Origin: Rhodococcus sp. B7740
Lineage (GTDB): Bacteria > Actinomycetota > Actinomycetes > Mycobacteriales > Mycobacteriaceae
Reading direction: 5' to 3'
DNA: 64,000 bases
NCBI RefSeq assembly: GCF_000954115.1
Contig: NZ_CP010797.1
Location: 372,001 to 436,000 of the forward strand
A model generated the notes under the pieces. It made no database searches and was not told the DNA's origin. It worked only from the letters and a program-made list of their open reading frames with translations. This document shows positions 38,290 to 47,195 of the stretch, in pieces (the first letter of the stretch is position 1; every line of letters begins with the position of its first letter). The position numbers and the translations under genes were made by a program.

Positions 38290-39059
38290 AACCCGCCGAA
38301 GTCGCCCCCACCGCCGAAGTCGGCTCCGCCGTCGAACATGCCCCCGCCGCCGTCGTCCATCGCACCGTATTCGGTGTCGCCGCCGGAGTAGTCGTCACCG
38401 CCTCCGTCGGAACCGTCGGCCCCCATGTCCTCGCCTGCCGCGGTCTCCTCCGGCACCCCGGCCATGCCGGAGAACATGGCCGAGAACAGGAACATCGAAC
38501 CCATTCCCCATGCACCTGCCACCAAGGCCGGCCGCCACCACGGCTCGGAGTACCAGCCCGCGGGTACCGGACGACCCGCGACTCGGCCACCGGGGTAGTA
38601 GTTCGGGGTGCGATCGGACGGATCCGGCGATGCCGCGATCTCACGGCCCTCGAAGTCGACCTTGCGATCCTCGGTGACTCGACCCGCCTGCTGCTGGCCG
38701 TCGATGCCCTGGACCTCCGGGCCCGGGTCCATGCCCATCGCCAGGCGGGCGGCGCGGATGTAGTAGAGACCCTCGAGCGCCGTCTGCTTGGCCAGTCGGG
38801 CCTGTTCGGGGGTAGTGGCCTGGTCGATCTGCGAACCGGCGGCGATGTTGCGTTCGGATGCGTCGGCCAGGGCCTGCTTGGAGGCGGTGTCGGTGCCGAT
38901 CAGGTTGTAGACCTGGCCGCCGAGACGCTCGATCGACTGCCGGGCATCGGCCTTTGCGTCGGCCAGCGCGGTTTCGGCCGCCGCGGCCGAGTTCTTCTTG
39001 CTTCGCAGCACCAATAGGGCCACTGCGGCGATGACGATGACGATCAGGACGATTTCCAC
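38286..39059 (-). CDS. Membrane-anchored DUF1542-like protein with Gly/Asp-rich tail
   Basis: A 257-aa protein. The N terminus is one hydrophobic helix ([19 protein letters not shown]). A helical region follows ([27 protein letters not shown] ... [34 protein letters not shown]) that resembles what actinobacterial annotations call DUF1542. A second hydrophobic stretch lies near residue 180. The last 60 residues are dominated by Gly, Asp and Phe (GGGDFGGF end). It looks like a surface or membrane scaffold protein of unknown role. GTG start with GGAAGG 7 nt upstream. It sits among conserved housekeeping genes without an M. tuberculosis equivalent that I can name. Confidence 0.7.
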   Translation of the reverse strand: MEIVLIVIVIAAVALLVLRSKKNSAAAAETALADAKADARQSIERLGGQVYNLIGTDTASKQALADASERNIAAGSQIDQATTPEQARLAKQTALEGLYYIRAARLAMGMDPGPEVQGIDGQQQAGRVTEDRKVDFEGREIAASPDPSDRTPNYYPGGRVAGRPVPAGWYSEPWWRPALVAGAWGMGSMFLFSAMFSGMAGVPEETAAGEDMGADGSDGGGDDYSGGDTEYGAMDDGGGGMFDGGADFGGGGDFGGF

Positions 39060-39133
39060 TGCGGACCTTCCGCCGACGATGCATGCCCGGTTCGTACGGA
39101 CAATTCGGACACCGTCCAGGGTACGCGGACACG

Positions 39134-39165
39134 AAAAAGCCCCGCACCAGGAGTGCGGGGCCTTT
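39134..39165 (-). terminator. Rho-independent terminator of tRNA-Gly
   Basis: On the minus strand a stem of about 9-10 GC-rich pairs with a 5-nt loop is followed by TTTTT, directly after the tRNA. This is the most classical terminator in the window. Confidence 0.88.
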
Positions 39166-39168
39166 CGG

Positions 39169-39242
39169 TGGAGCCGATGACGAGAATCGAACTCGCGTAG
39201 CCTGTTTGGAAGACAGGGGCTCTACCATTGAGCTACATCGGC
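39169..39242 (-). tRNA. tRNA-Gly (anticodon UCC), CCA encoded
   Basis: Cloverleaf on the minus strand: acceptor GCCGATG / CATCGGC, anticodon arm CCTGT-CTTCCAA-ACAGG, T-arm GCGAG-TTCGATT-CTCGT, discriminator U followed by an encoded CCA (39171-39169). Anticodon UCC reads GGA/GGG. Confidence 0.95.
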
Positions 39243-39412
39243 GTGCAAACAACAGTCGTGGGATCGCCAGTTCCGTCGCCTGCGTTTCAAGACTGTACCC
39301 AACGCCGACGCCGGATTCCAAACCGGCCCGCCGCGAGCGGTTCGTCCGAACGTCATCGGTGGGGCGCCCACGGGGGGCTACTATCGGTTGCTGTTCAATG
39401 GTGTCCGTACGA

Positions 39413-39486
39413 CGGGGTGTGGCGCAGCTTGGTAGCGCATCCGCTTTGGGAGCGGAGGGTCGCAGGTTCAATTCCTGTCACCCCGA
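39413..39486 (+). tRNA. tRNA-Pro (anticodon UGG)
   Basis: Cloverleaf: acceptor CGGGGTG / CACCCCG, anticodon arm TCCGC-TTTGGGA-GCGGA, T-arm GCAGG-TTCAATT-CCTGT, discriminator A. No CCA is encoded. It lies about 100 bp upstream of tig on the same strand, as in mycobacteria. Confidence 0.95.
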
Positions 39487-39589
39487 CAAAAGAGAGCCGC
39501 AGGCACGGCTCGCCGTGTTCGTGGCGAGCGAGAGCAGACAGCACACCGGAACCACCAGCAAGCAAGAACCACCAGAAGGAGCATGTCCC

Positions 39590-40969
39590 GTGAAGAGCAC
39601 CGTCGAGCAGCTGAGCCCGACGCGAGTCCGTATCAACGTTGAGGTGCCCTTCGAGGAGCTCAAGCCTGATTTCGACCGCGCGTACAAGGCTTTGGCTCAG
39701 CAGATCCGCCTCCCCGGCTTCCGTCCCGGCAAGGCTCCGGCCAAGTTGCTCGAGGCTCGTGTCGGCCGTGGTGCGGTTCTCGAGCAGGTCGTCAACGACG
39801 CTCTTCCCTCTCGCTACTCCGAGGCCGTGACCAACGAGAAGGTCAAGGTCATCGGCCAGCCCGAGATCGAGATCACCAAGATCGAGGACGGTACCGAGCT
39901 CACGTTCACCGCCGAGGTCGACGTCCGCCCCGAGATCGATCTGCCCGACTACTCGACCATCAGCGTCGTCGTCGATCCGCTCGAGATCAAGGACGAGGCC
40001 GTCGACGAGCAGCTGCAGTCGCTGCGCCAGCGTTTCGGCACCCTGACCGGTGTCGATCGTCCCGTCCAGTCGGGCGACTTCGTCTCGATCGACCTCTCGG
40101 CCACCGTCGACGGCGAGAACGTCGAAGAGGCAACCGCGAGTGGACTGTCCCACGAGGTCGGCTCCGGCCAGCTCATCGAGGGACTCGACGACGCGATCAT
40201 CGGCGTCTCGGCCGACGAGTCGAAGGAATTCACCTCCACTCTCGTTGCCGGTGAGTACGCAGGCAAGGAAGCCGTCGTCACGGTCAAGGTCGTGTCCGTC
40301 AAGGAGCGCGAGCTGCCCGAGGCCGACGACGAGTTCGCCCAGCTGGCCAGCGAGTTCGACACGTTCGACGAGCTGCTCGCCGATCTGAGGACCCGCGTCG
40401 AGCGAGTCGCGAAGGTCGAGCAGGCCGGTCAGATTCGCGACAAGGTGCTCGAGACGCTGCTCGACACGATCGAGATCCCGGCTCCCGAGGCCGTCGTCAA
40501 GGCCGAGGTCGATTCCCAGGTGCACGAGGCCATCCACGGCCTCGACCACAACGAGGAAGCACTCGCCGAGCTGCTCGAGTCGCAGGGTTCGAGCCGCGAG
40601 GAATTCGACAAGGACGTCAAGGAAGGTGCCGAGAAGTCGGTGCGCACCCAGCTCCTTCTCGATGCGATCGCCGAGGCCGAGAACACCCAGGTCGGGCAGG
40701 AAGAGCTCACCGAGCGAATCATCTTCCAGGCGCAGCGCTACGGCATGCCGCCCGAGCAGTTCATTCAGCAGGTGCAGCAGGCCAACCAGCTCGGTGCCGT
40801 GTTCGCCGATGTCAAGCGCGGTAAGGCGCTGGCTTCGGTCGTCGAGCGCGTCACCGTGACCGACACCACCGGCGCGAGCGTCGACACCGCAGAGCTGTTC
40901 GGCAGCCCCGCCGATGCTCCCGGCGAGGTCGAAGCAGCAGATTCTTCCGAGGGCGAACAAGAGAAGTAA
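39590..40969 (+). CDS. tig: Trigger factor
   Basis: A 459-aa ribosome-bound chaperone and peptidyl-prolyl isomerase. The ribosome-binding tail domain contains [17 protein letters not shown] near residue 45. The FKBP domain (residues ~160-245) includes [14 protein letters not shown] and the central substrate loop. The helical C-terminal arms end in a long acidic tail. The GTG at 39590 has AGAAGGAG 8 nt upstream. The longer open frame before it runs through the tRNAs and is not coding. It heads the tig-clpP1-clpP2-clpX cluster, but a terminator follows its stop, so most clp transcription starts anew. Confidence 0.95.
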   Translation: MKSTVEQLSPTRVRINVEVPFEELKPDFDRAYKALAQQIRLPGFRPGKAPAKLLEARVGRGAVLEQVVNDALPSRYSEAVTNEKVKVIGQPEIEITKIEDGTELTFTAEVDVRPEIDLPDYSTISVVVDPLEIKDEAVDEQLQSLRQRFGTLTGVDRPVQSGDFVSIDLSATVDGENVEEATASGLSHEVGSGQLIEGLDDAIIGVSADESKEFTSTLVAGEYAGKEAVVTVKVVSVKERELPEADDEFAQLASEFDTFDELLADLRTRVERVAKVEQAGQIRDKVLETLLDTIEIPAPEAVVKAEVDSQVHEAIHGLDHNEEALAELLESQGSSREEFDKDVKEGAEKSVRTQLLLDAIAEAENTQVGQEELTERIIFQAQRYGMPPEQFIQQVQQANQLGAVFADVKRGKALASVVERVTVTDTTGASVDTAELFGSPADAPGEVEAADSSEGEQEK

Positions 40970-40983
40970 CGCTCACAGCGAAC
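40969..40983 (+). promoter_or_regulatory. ClgR box upstream of clpP1P2
   Basis: ACGCTCACAGCGAAC fits the core of the ClgR consensus WNNWCGCYNANRGCGWWS as I recall it from Corynebacterium; only the outermost W differs (G at 40966). It overlaps the tig stop codon and lies about 50-65 bp before a possible clpP1 transcription start near 41034, which suits an activator. Confidence 0.7.
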
Positions 40984-41018
40984 GACGGCGGTTCCGGGAC
41001 TCCGGAGCCGCCGTCTTT
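40984..41018 (+). terminator. Terminator after tig
   Basis: A 14-bp stem with one G-U pair (40984-40997 with 41002-41015), a 4-nt loop and TTT. It separates tig from clpP1. Confidence 0.8.
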
Positions 41019-41021
41019 CGT

Positions 41022-41034
41022 TAGTGTCTGTGTC
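41022..41034 (+). promoter_or_regulatory. Possible -10 of the clpP1P2 promoter
   Basis: TAGTGT (41022-41027) matches TANNNT just after the tig terminator and would start transcription near 41034, with a short leader before clpP1. No clear -35 is seen, in keeping with an activator-dependent promoter. Confidence 0.35.
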
Positions 41035-41070
41035 AGGAACCAACGATTTGTTATGGAAAAGGCAGGTACC

Positions 41071-41703
41071 GTGACTGTTCAGAATCCGGCGGCTTCGCAC
41101 CAGCAGAGTCCCGTCATGACTTCGGCTGCAGCAGGGCTGAATCTCAGCGACTCCGTGTACGAGCGTCTGCTTCAAAACCGCATCATTTTCCTCGGTACCC
41201 AGGTCGACGACGACATCGCCAACAAGTTGTGCGCTCAGATCCTGCTGCTCTCGGCCGAGGACCCCACTCGCGACATCGCGCTGTACATCAACTCGCCCGG
41301 TGGCTCGGTCACCGCGGGTATGGCCATTTTCGACACGATGGAATTCGCCGAGTGCGACATCGCGACCTACGGAATGGGTCTGGCTGCCTCGATGGGTCAG
41401 TTCCTGCTCTCTGCCGGTGCCAAGGGCAAGCGCTACGCCCTGCCGCACGCGCGCATCATGATGCATCAGCCTTCGGCCGGTATCGGCGGCAGTGCCTCCG
41501 ACATCGCCATCATGGCCGAGCAGTTCGCGCACACCAAGCGTGAGATGGCCGAGCTCATCGCCCAGCACACCGGCCAGACCGTCGAGCAGATCACCGAAGA
41601 CTCCGATCGTGACCGCTGGTTCACGGCGCAGGCGGCCAAGGAATACGGGTTCGTGGACCACGTCGTCAGCCGTGCGCGGCAGGCCGGCGGAATCGGCGAG
41701 TAA
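41071..41703 (+). CDS. clpP1: ATP-dependent Clp protease proteolytic subunit ClpP1
   Basis: A 210-aa serine protease subunit. Catalytic triad Ser107 (GLAASMGQ), His132 (MMHQPSAG) and Asp181 (DSDRDRW). In actinobacteria ClpP1 and ClpP2 form separate seven-subunit rings that pair into the active 14-mer, which is essential in mycobacteria. The GTG at 41071 is chosen, with GGCAGG / AAAGG upstream; an in-frame ATG at 41053 would add six residues and use up that site. It lies behind a ClgR box and a terminator, so its expression is probably stress-induced apart from tig. clpP2 follows after 47 nt. Confidence 0.95.
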   Translation: MTVQNPAASHQQSPVMTSAAAGLNLSDSVYERLLQNRIIFLGTQVDDDIANKLCAQILLLSAEDPTRDIALYINSPGGSVTAGMAIFDTMEFAECDIATYGMGLAASMGQFLLSAGAKGKRYALPHARIMMHQPSAGIGGSASDIAIMAEQFAHTKREMAELIAQHTGQTVEQITEDSDRDRWFTAQAAKEYGFVDHVVSRARQAGGIGE

Positions 41704-41750
41704 ATCGGCCGCTCCCGGCGACCCTCGATCACTTACATCTTGGAGAAACG

Positions 41751-42392
41751 ATGACAAACCTGTTCGACCCCAATCAGCTGCCGTCCTCCCGATACATCCT
41801 GCCGTCCTTCGTCGAGCACTCCAGCTACGGCGTGAAGGAATCGAACCCCTACAACAAGCTGTTCGAGGAGCGCATCATCTTCCTCGGCGTCCAGGTCGAC
41901 GACGCGTCCGCCAACGACGTCATGGCTCAGCTGCTGGTGCTCGAGGGCCTCGACCCCGACCGAGACATCACGATGTACATCAACTCGCCCGGTGGCTCGT
42001 TCACCTCGCTGATGGCGATCTACGACACGATGCAGTACGTCCGCGCCGATGTTGCGACCGTCTGCCTCGGCCAGGCCGCGTCGGCCGCGGCCGTCCTGCT
42101 CGCCGCAGGCACTCCCGGTAAGCGTGCGGCGTTGCCCAACGCGCGCGTGCTGATTCATCAGCCCTCGAGCGGTGGCATTCAGGGCCAGGTGTCCGACCTG
42201 GAGATCCAGGCCGCCGAGATCGAGCGCATGCGTCGACTCATGGAGACCACCCTCGGCCGCCACACCGGCAAGGATCCCGACGTCATCCGCAAGGACACCG
42301 ATCGCGACAAGATCCTCACCGCGGAACAGGCCAAGGACTACGGAATCATCGACACCGTGTTCGAGTACCGCAAGCTCTCTGCCCAGAAGTAG
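41751..42392 (+). CDS. clpP2: ATP-dependent Clp protease proteolytic subunit ClpP2
   Basis: A 213-aa ClpP with the triad Ser111 (GQAASAAA), His136 (IHQPSSGG) and Asp186 (DTDRDK). The Ala-rich sequence after Ser and the longer N terminus distinguish it from ClpP1. The N-terminal loops of ClpP2 dock the ClpX and ClpC1 ATPases in mycobacteria. TTGGAGAAACG precedes the ATG. It is cotranscribed with clpP1. A hairpin at 42443-42475 lies between it and clpX. Confidence 0.95.
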   Translation: MTNLFDPNQLPSSRYILPSFVEHSSYGVKESNPYNKLFEERIIFLGVQVDDASANDVMAQLLVLEGLDPDRDITMYINSPGGSFTSLMAIYDTMQYVRADVATVCLGQAASAAAVLLAAGTPGKRAALPNARVLIHQPSSGGIQGQVSDLEIQAAEIERMRRLMETTLGRHTGKDPDVIRKDTDRDKILTAEQAKDYGIIDTVFEYRKLSAQK

Positions 42393-42442
42393 CAGAGCGA
42401 GTACCACCGGTCGGACCTGACGGGTCCGGCAGAAGATTCCGA

Positions 42443-42475
42443 CGCCGGGCGTGAGTGTGAAACTCCGCCCGGCGG
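42443..42475 (+). terminator. Hairpin in the clpP2-clpX intergenic region
   Basis: GCCGGGCG-T-GAGT pairs with ACTC-CGCCCGGC (one bulge, 5-nt loop). It may end the clpP1P2 transcript. The rest of the 297-bp gap (42393-42689) shows no convincing gene; clpX should have its own promoter here. Confidence 0.6.
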
Positions 42476-42689
42476 TCGTGATCGACGACCCGAATGGTCC
42501 ATTCGACGAAATCGGGTGGCGAATCACCGGAAACAACCCGCCCATGTTCGGCGAACACGGGTACCGTCGCATCCAAGAACTCGGTCGACCGAAGTCGGCA
42601 TGACGACAGACCGAGAAGTAGCCCACGAAGGTTTCGGCCACACCCGGTCGGCGTGGGTCGTACGCGGACAAGGAAGTAGGAACCTCCGA

Positions 42690-43970
42690 ATGGCACGCAT
42701 CGGTGACGGTGGCGATCTGCTGAAGTGCTCCTTCTGCGGCAAGAGCCAGAAGCAGGTCAAGAAGCTCATCGCTGGACCAGGGGTGTACATCTGCGACGAG
42801 TGCATCGACCTCTGCAACGAGATCATCGAAGAGGAATTGGCCGAATCGAGCGAGGTCAAGCTCGACGACCTCCCCAAGCCCTCCGAGATCAAGGACTTTC
42901 TCGAGAACTACGTGATCGGTCAGGACGCTGCCAAGCGCACGTTGGCCGTAGCGGTCTACAACCATTACAAGCGCATCCAGGCCGGTGACAAGGCACGCGA
43001 CGTGCGAGGCGAATCTGTCGAACTGGCGAAGTCGAACATCCTGATGCTCGGACCGACGGGGTGTGGAAAGACGTACCTCGCGCAGACCCTGGCCAAGATG
43101 CTCAACGTGCCCTTCGCCATCGCCGACGCCACCGCGCTCACCGAGGCCGGATACGTGGGCGAGGATGTCGAGAACATTCTGCTCAAACTGATCCAGGCCG
43201 CGGACTACGACGTCAAGCGCGCCGAGACCGGCATCATCTACATCGACGAGGTCGACAAGATCGCTCGCAAGAGCGAGAACCCGTCGATCACGCGTGACGT
43301 GTCCGGTGAAGGCGTGCAGCAGGCGCTGCTCAAGATTCTGGAAGGAACTCAGGCCAGCGTGCCGCCGCAGGGTGGTCGCAAGCATCCGCATCAGGAGTTC
43401 ATCCAGATCGACACCACCAACGTGCTCTTCATCGTCGCCGGTGCATTCGCCGGACTCGAGAAGATCGTCTCCGATCGGGTCGGCAAGCGCGGGCTCGGAT
43501 TCGGAGCCGAAGTTCGCTCGAAGGCCGAGATCGACACGCAGGATCACTTCGCCGAGGTCATGCCGGAGGATCTGATCAAGTTCGGTCTGATTCCCGAGTT
43601 CATCGGGCGACTGCCGATGATCGCGTCGGTGACGAACCTGGACAAGGAGTCGCTGGTGACGATTCTGTCCGAGCCGAAGAACGCGCTCGTCAAGCAGTAC
43701 CGCCGGTTGTTCGATATGGACGGCGTCGAGCTCGAGTTCACCACCGAGGCCCTCGAAGCGATCGCGGACCAGGCCATTCTCCGTGGAACCGGTGCTCGTG
43801 GACTGCGCGCCATCATGGAAGAAGTTCTGCTTCCGGTGATGTACGACATCCCGAGCCGCGACGACGTGGAGAAGGTCGTCGTGACTGCCGAGACCGTGAA
43901 CGACAACGTGCTGCCGACCATCGTGCCGCGCAAGCCCGAGCGTCCGGAACGCCGCGACAAGTCCGCCTGA
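42690..43970 (+). CDS. clpX: Clp protease ATPase subunit ClpX
   Basis: A 426-aa AAA+ unfoldase. The N-terminal zinc-binding domain has Cys13, Cys16, Cys35 and Cys38. Walker A is GPTGCGKT near residue 119 and Walker [11 protein letters not shown] near 185. The RKH pore loop reads GGRKHP, and the loop that contacts ClpP reads LGFGA (IGF-type). Sensor and C-terminal helical domain are complete. It recognises tagged or damaged proteins and feeds them into ClpP1P2. The start is ATG 42690; the open frame further upstream lacks conserved sequence. A perfect 21-bp terminator follows. Confidence 0.96.
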   Translation: MARIGDGGDLLKCSFCGKSQKQVKKLIAGPGVYICDECIDLCNEIIEEELAESSEVKLDDLPKPSEIKDFLENYVIGQDAAKRTLAVAVYNHYKRIQAGDKARDVRGESVELAKSNILMLGPTGCGKTYLAQTLAKMLNVPFAIADATALTEAGYVGEDVENILLKLIQAADYDVKRAETGIIYIDEVDKIARKSENPSITRDVSGEGVQQALLKILEGTQASVPPQGGRKHPHQEFIQIDTTNVLFIVAGAFAGLEKIVSDRVGKRGLGFGAEVRSKAEIDTQDHFAEVMPEDLIKFGLIPEFIGRLPMIASVTNLDKESLVTILSEPKNALVKQYRRLFDMDGVELEFTTEALEAIADQAILRGTGARGLRAIMEEVLLPVMYDIPSRDDVEKVVVTAETVNDNVLPTIVPRKPERPERRDKSA

Positions 43971-43992
43971 TACGCCCCGACCGAGCTGCCGA

Positions 43993-44041
43993 ACAACGAC
44001 GAATCCCCGACCTCATCGCAAGGTCGGGGATTCGTCGTTGT
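43993..44041. terminator. Perfect 21-bp terminator hairpin after clpX
   Basis: 43993-44013 pairs exactly with 44021-44041 around a 7-nt loop. It lies between clpX and the convergent MBL hydrolase gene and works in both directions. Confidence 0.9.
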
Positions 44042-44049
44042 CGCTGTGT

Positions 44050-44862
44050 TCAGCCGATGATCACCGCGTGCGCGCCGGGAACGTCGGTCAACGCGGCGAA
44101 TCGGTCTCGAACCAGGGGGTCGTGGCCGGGCACGACGGTACCGGAGCCGGCGGCGAGCTCTCGGATTCGGTCGAAGGCTCCGTACATGTCCGGCAATGCA
44201 TGCAGGATCGCGAACGGGCTGTCGTCCTCGAAGTTCTCGTAGAAGTGACTGGCGTCGGAGGCCAACACCACCGGGCCGCGGTCGGTGTTCACCCTGACCA
44301 CCTGCATGCCTGCAGTGTGTCCGCCGACGGCGTGCAGGGACAGCCCGGGGAACAGGTCGAGATCGCCGTCGACGAGGTCGAGTCGACTGCCCCGATCGGC
44401 GGTTTCGATGTGTTCGGTGTCGGCTCGTGAGTGCAACCAGTGCTCTCGGGTGATGCGGGCGGCCCACGGCCCGGTCCAGTACTCGAGTTCTCTGCGCTGC
44501 ACCACGTATCGTGCGATCGGGAGCTCCGCGACGACCCCGGTGTGGTCGTAGTGCAGGTGGGTCAGGATGCAGGTGTCGATGTCATCCGGTGTCAGGCCGA
44601 GCTCGCCGAGCAGGTCGATCGGCGATCCGTGATAGTCGAGCCCGTCGACAGATTCTGCTGTGGCAGCGGATATTCCGGCGTCGATCAGCACCGTGTTGTT
44701 CTTCGAGAGGGCGAGCCACACGTAGTAGGCCACCGTCTGGCTTTCGGTACTGCGTTCGTCACGTTGGTGAAAGAGGTTGCCGCGCATTGCCGTTCGACTG
44801 GCATACTGCAGGGCGAGCACCGTCCAGGTGCCCGCCGCTGCAGGTCGAAGTGCGTCGATCAC
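44050..44862 (-). CDS. MBL-fold hydrolase, lactonase-like, in the shikimate-transporter operon
   Basis: A 270-aa metallo-beta-lactamase-fold enzyme. The metal motif THLHYDHTG near residue 110 is the HxHxDH signature; further ligands are in GGHTAG, SDASH and PGHDP. The overall pattern is like N-acyl-homoserine lactonases (AttM/AhlB type). It has no signal peptide. It starts at a GTG 8 nt after the stop of the MFS transporter gene, so the two are cotranscribed, under the TetR box at 46305-46323. In this setting a lactone derived from quinate, shikimate or an aromatic acid is a plausible substrate, as is an AHL signal. No quorum-sensing genes are nearby. Confidence 0.82.
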   Translation of the reverse strand: MIDALRPAAAGTWTVLALQYASRTAMRGNLFHQRDERSTESQTVAYYVWLALSKNNTVLIDAGISAATAESVDGLDYHGSPIDLLGELGLTPDDIDTCILTHLHYDHTGVVAELPIARYVVQRRELEYWTGPWAARITREHWLHSRADTEHIETADRGSRLDLVDGDLDLFPGLSLHAVGGHTAGMQVVRVNTDRGPVVLASDASHFYENFEDDSPFAILHALPDMYGAFDRIRELAAGSGTVVPGHDPLVRDRFAALTDVPGAHAVIIG

Positions 44863-44870
44863 GATGTCGG

Positions 44871-46229
44871 TCAGACGGACGCGACGCGCGCGCTGTCGGT
44901 GGTGCGGGTCCGAACACCGAGCTCGTCGGTGGGGGTACGGAAGGTCTCCTTCGAGGTCGCGACGATCACGACGTTGATGGTGCAGAAGACCGCGGTGACG
45001 ATCGCGACGGGTAGCCACGCACCGATCTCGGCTCCGGCGATCGCGCCCGCGATGGTCGGCGCGAATCCTGCGATGGCGAAACCGATCTGGGTTCCCAGTG
45101 CGGTTCCGGTCAGGCGGACCCGGGCCGGGAACATCTCACCGTAGAACGAGGGCCAGACGCCGCCGGTGGCGCTGTGCACGAAACCGAACATCACGATGCC
45201 GAAGACGAAGATGAGAACGTAGTTGCCGCTCGAGATGGACCACAGGTAGCCGAACATCAGGATCGCGCAGCCGATGGAGCCGAAGAGGAACACCGGCTTG
45301 CGACCGATGCGATCCGACAGTGCACCGAAGAAGGGCAGTGCGAACAGTGCGACGACGTTGGCGAGAACGCCGACCCACAGCATGGGGGTGCGTTCGAGGC
45401 CGACGGTGTTCACGGCGTAGGACAGCGCGTAGACGGTGAAGATGGTGCTGACCGAGGCGATGACTGCGGCCAACATGACGCGGACCACGGCCGACCCATG
45501 CTCGCTGAGCAGTTCGGCCACAGGCAGGCGCTGCGGCTCGGTCGAGGCCTTCTCTTCCTCGAAGACCGGGGTCTCGTCGAGCGAACGGCGGATGACGAAG
45601 GCGGCGACGACGACGAAAGCGCTGAGGAAGAACGGGATTCGCCAACCCCAGCTGAGCAGTGCCTCCTCGGGGAGCATGGCGACGGGCAGGAACACTGCGG
45701 TGGCGAGAATCTGTCCGCCCTGAGTGCCGCTGAGGGTGAAGCTGGTGAAGAACGCGCGCCTGTTGTCCGGGGCATGTTCGAGCGTCATCGAGTTCGCTCC
45801 GGCCTGCTCGCCGCCGGCGGAGAATCCCTGGCACAACCGAAGCAGCACCAGGATGATGGGAGCGGCGATGCCGATGGATTCGTACGACGGCAGGACGCCG
45901 ACGCCCAGGGTGGCGATTCCCATCAGCAGGACCGTGGCGACCATGACCTTCTTGCGTCCGTATCGATCACCGATGTGGCCGAGGACCAGTGCGCCGAGCG
46001 GCCGTGCGAGGTATCCGACGCCGAAGGTGGCCAGGGCCAGCAGGGTGCCGGTCGCCGGGTTGGAGCCCGGGAAGAACACGCGGCCGAAGACGAGCGCGGC
46101 GGCCGTGCCGTAGATGAAGAAGTCGTAGTACTCGAGGGCGCTTCCGACCCATGCGGCTGTTGCCGCTTTGCGCGGGTTCGCCCCGGGGCGAAGCGGCGTC
46201 GGGTGGGTGCCGGGGGTGTGCGAATCCAT
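44871..46229 (-). CDS. MFS transporter of the metabolite:H+ symporter family (shikimate/quinate type)
   Basis: A 452-aa twelve-helix permease. The start AAWVGSALEYYDFFIYGTAAALVF and the loop GHIGDRYGRKKVM are typical of the MHS family (ShiA, KgtP, ProP). RLCQGFSAGGEQAGA and DRIGRKPVFLFG in the middle also fit. It would import a polar acid with a proton; the nearby dehydrogenase and dehydratase point to shikimate, quinate or a related acid. ATG at 46229 is preferred because the longer frame lacks a ribosome site. A 19-bp box matching that in front of the shikimate dehydrogenase gene lies 76 bp upstream. Confidence 0.87.
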   Translation of the reverse strand: MDSHTPGTHPTPLRPGANPRKAATAAWVGSALEYYDFFIYGTAAALVFGRVFFPGSNPATGTLLALATFGVGYLARPLGALVLGHIGDRYGRKKVMVATVLLMGIATLGVGVLPSYESIGIAAPIILVLLRLCQGFSAGGEQAGANSMTLEHAPDNRRAFFTSFTLSGTQGGQILATAVFLPVAMLPEEALLSWGWRIPFFLSAFVVVAAFVIRRSLDETPVFEEEKASTEPQRLPVAELLSEHGSAVVRVMLAAVIASVSTIFTVYALSYAVNTVGLERTPMLWVGVLANVVALFALPFFGALSDRIGRKPVFLFGSIGCAILMFGYLWSISSGNYVLIFVFGIVMFGFVHSATGGVWPSFYGEMFPARVRLTGTALGTQIGFAIAGFAPTIAGAIAGAEIGAWLPVAIVTAVFCTINVVIVATSKETFRTPTDELGVRTRTTDSARVASV

Positions 46230-46304
46230 CGTTCTCGTGTCTCTCTTCGTGAGGCGGGGGAGCGTAGGCGCTGGTCGACGACGCGTTCTCGGCAATCGGA
46301 CCGC

Positions 46305-46323
46305 TAATGTACTAAATGGTTAA
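46305..46323 (-). promoter_or_regulatory. TetR box 1, upstream of the MFS-MBL operon
   Basis: Read on the minus strand: TTAACCATTTAGTACATTA. It agrees at 16 of 19 positions with box 2 and has the same orientation relative to its gene. The core ACCATTTAGT is a pseudo-palindrome. The conserved TACATT fits TANNNT and may be the -10 element. Confidence 0.7.
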
Positions 46324-46407
46324 CACCGGGTGCCTCTGAATACTGAACGTGATCCATGCCACGTGTCAACCCCTGACGTGACGAGACCTACCGAGAAACC
46401 GCGAATT

Positions 46408-47085
46408 TCAGCGAGAAGGCGAGGTCAGGAACGCGATGATCATGTCGCCGAGCATCGAGCGCAGCCGGTCTCGATGCCGGGGATCGGTGAGGTCACGGCC
46501 GAAGAGGGCCTCGAAGGTGTACCGATTCGACAGGCGGAACACACAGAAGCTGCTGATCGTCATGTGCACGTCGAGGGCATCGACGTCCGTCCGGAACACG
46601 CCGTCCGCCTGGCCTCGCGCCAGGATGCTCGACAGCAGCTCCGCGGCGGGATTGCCGAGGTTGCTCAAGGCCTCGGACGTGGAGATGTGTTCGCCGCGAA
46701 GGATGTTCTCGGTGGAGACCAGGCGAATGAAGTCGGGATTTTCCTCGTGATGGTCGAATGTCAGCGATGCGATGGCACGAATGGCCTCGACCGGTCCGAG
46801 GCCTTCGACGTCCACGTCTCGTTCACGCTCGCGAATGCGCATGTACGACCGTTCGAGCACGGCCTTGTACAGGCCTTCCTTGTCGGTGAAGTAGTAGTAC
46901 AACATTCGCTTGGTCGTGTGTGTCCGCTCGGCGATCTCGTCGATGCGCGCTCCTGCGAAGCCCTTGTCCGCGAACTCCTCGGTGGCCACCTCGAGGATGT
47001 TGTGCCGGGTCAGGTCGCTGTTGCGTCGACGCTTGACGCCGGGTCCGCTGGTGTCGTCGGACGTGTCGGTTGCGCGCGGAGCCAT
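46408..47085 (-). CDS. TetR-family regulator of the quinate/shikimate genes
   Basis: A 225-aa TetR protein. The helix-turn-helix LTRHNILEVATEEFADKGFAGARIDEIAERTHTTKRMLYYYFTDKEGLY is canonical. The C-terminal domain (residues ~95-220) is of the TetR_C type seen in regulators of catabolic genes. It lies between its likely targets: the MFS-MBL operon on one side and the divergent shikimate dehydrogenase-dehydratase operon on the other, both preceded by the same 19-bp box. The ATG at 47085 has TAGAGT 6 nt upstream, so the mRNA is predicted leaderless. The inducer is probably quinate, shikimate or dehydroshikimate (inferred). Confidence 0.88.
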   Translation of the reverse strand: MAPRATDTSDDTSGPGVKRRRNSDLTRHNILEVATEEFADKGFAGARIDEIAERTHTTKRMLYYYFTDKEGLYKAVLERSYMRIRERERDVDVEGLGPVEAIRAIASLTFDHHEENPDFIRLVSTENILRGEHISTSEALSNLGNPAAELLSSILARGQADGVFRTDVDALDVHMTISSFCVFRLSNRYTFEALFGRDLTDPRHRDRLRSMLGDMIIAFLTSPSR

Positions 47086-47091
47086 GGAGCA

Positions 47092-47097
47092 ACTCTA
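47092..47097 (-). promoter_or_regulatory. -10 element of the tetR gene (leaderless)
   Basis: TAGAGT on the minus strand lies 6 nt before the ATG at 47085, with no ribosome-binding site. Confidence 0.45.
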
Positions 47098-47158
47098 TCG
47101 GCGCCGATTGTGGCGAAAGGGTTGGGCGCGAGGTAGTCGCGTAGTACCGTCGAGCTAA

Positions 47159-47177
47159 TTCACCAATTCGTACATTA
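47159..47177 (+). promoter_or_regulatory. TetR box 2, upstream of the shikimate dehydrogenase gene
   Basis: TTCACCAATTCGTACATTA, matching box 1 at 16 of 19 positions. The core ACCAATTCGT is a near-palindrome (ACnAATTnGT). TACATT (47171-47176) may be the -10 element, so bound repressor would block it directly. Confidence 0.72.
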
Positions 47178-47195
47178 AGGCTCGAGGAGATCGAC

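Noticed and set aside
39395..40960. 521-aa open frame antisense to tig
   Set aside because: Same cause: strong codon bias in tig. The frame also crosses the tRNA-Pro gene.
42516..42689. N-terminal extension of ClpX from an upstream start at 42516
   Set aside because: The 58 extra residues have no resemblance to ClpX and end just before the normal [16 protein letters not shown] start.
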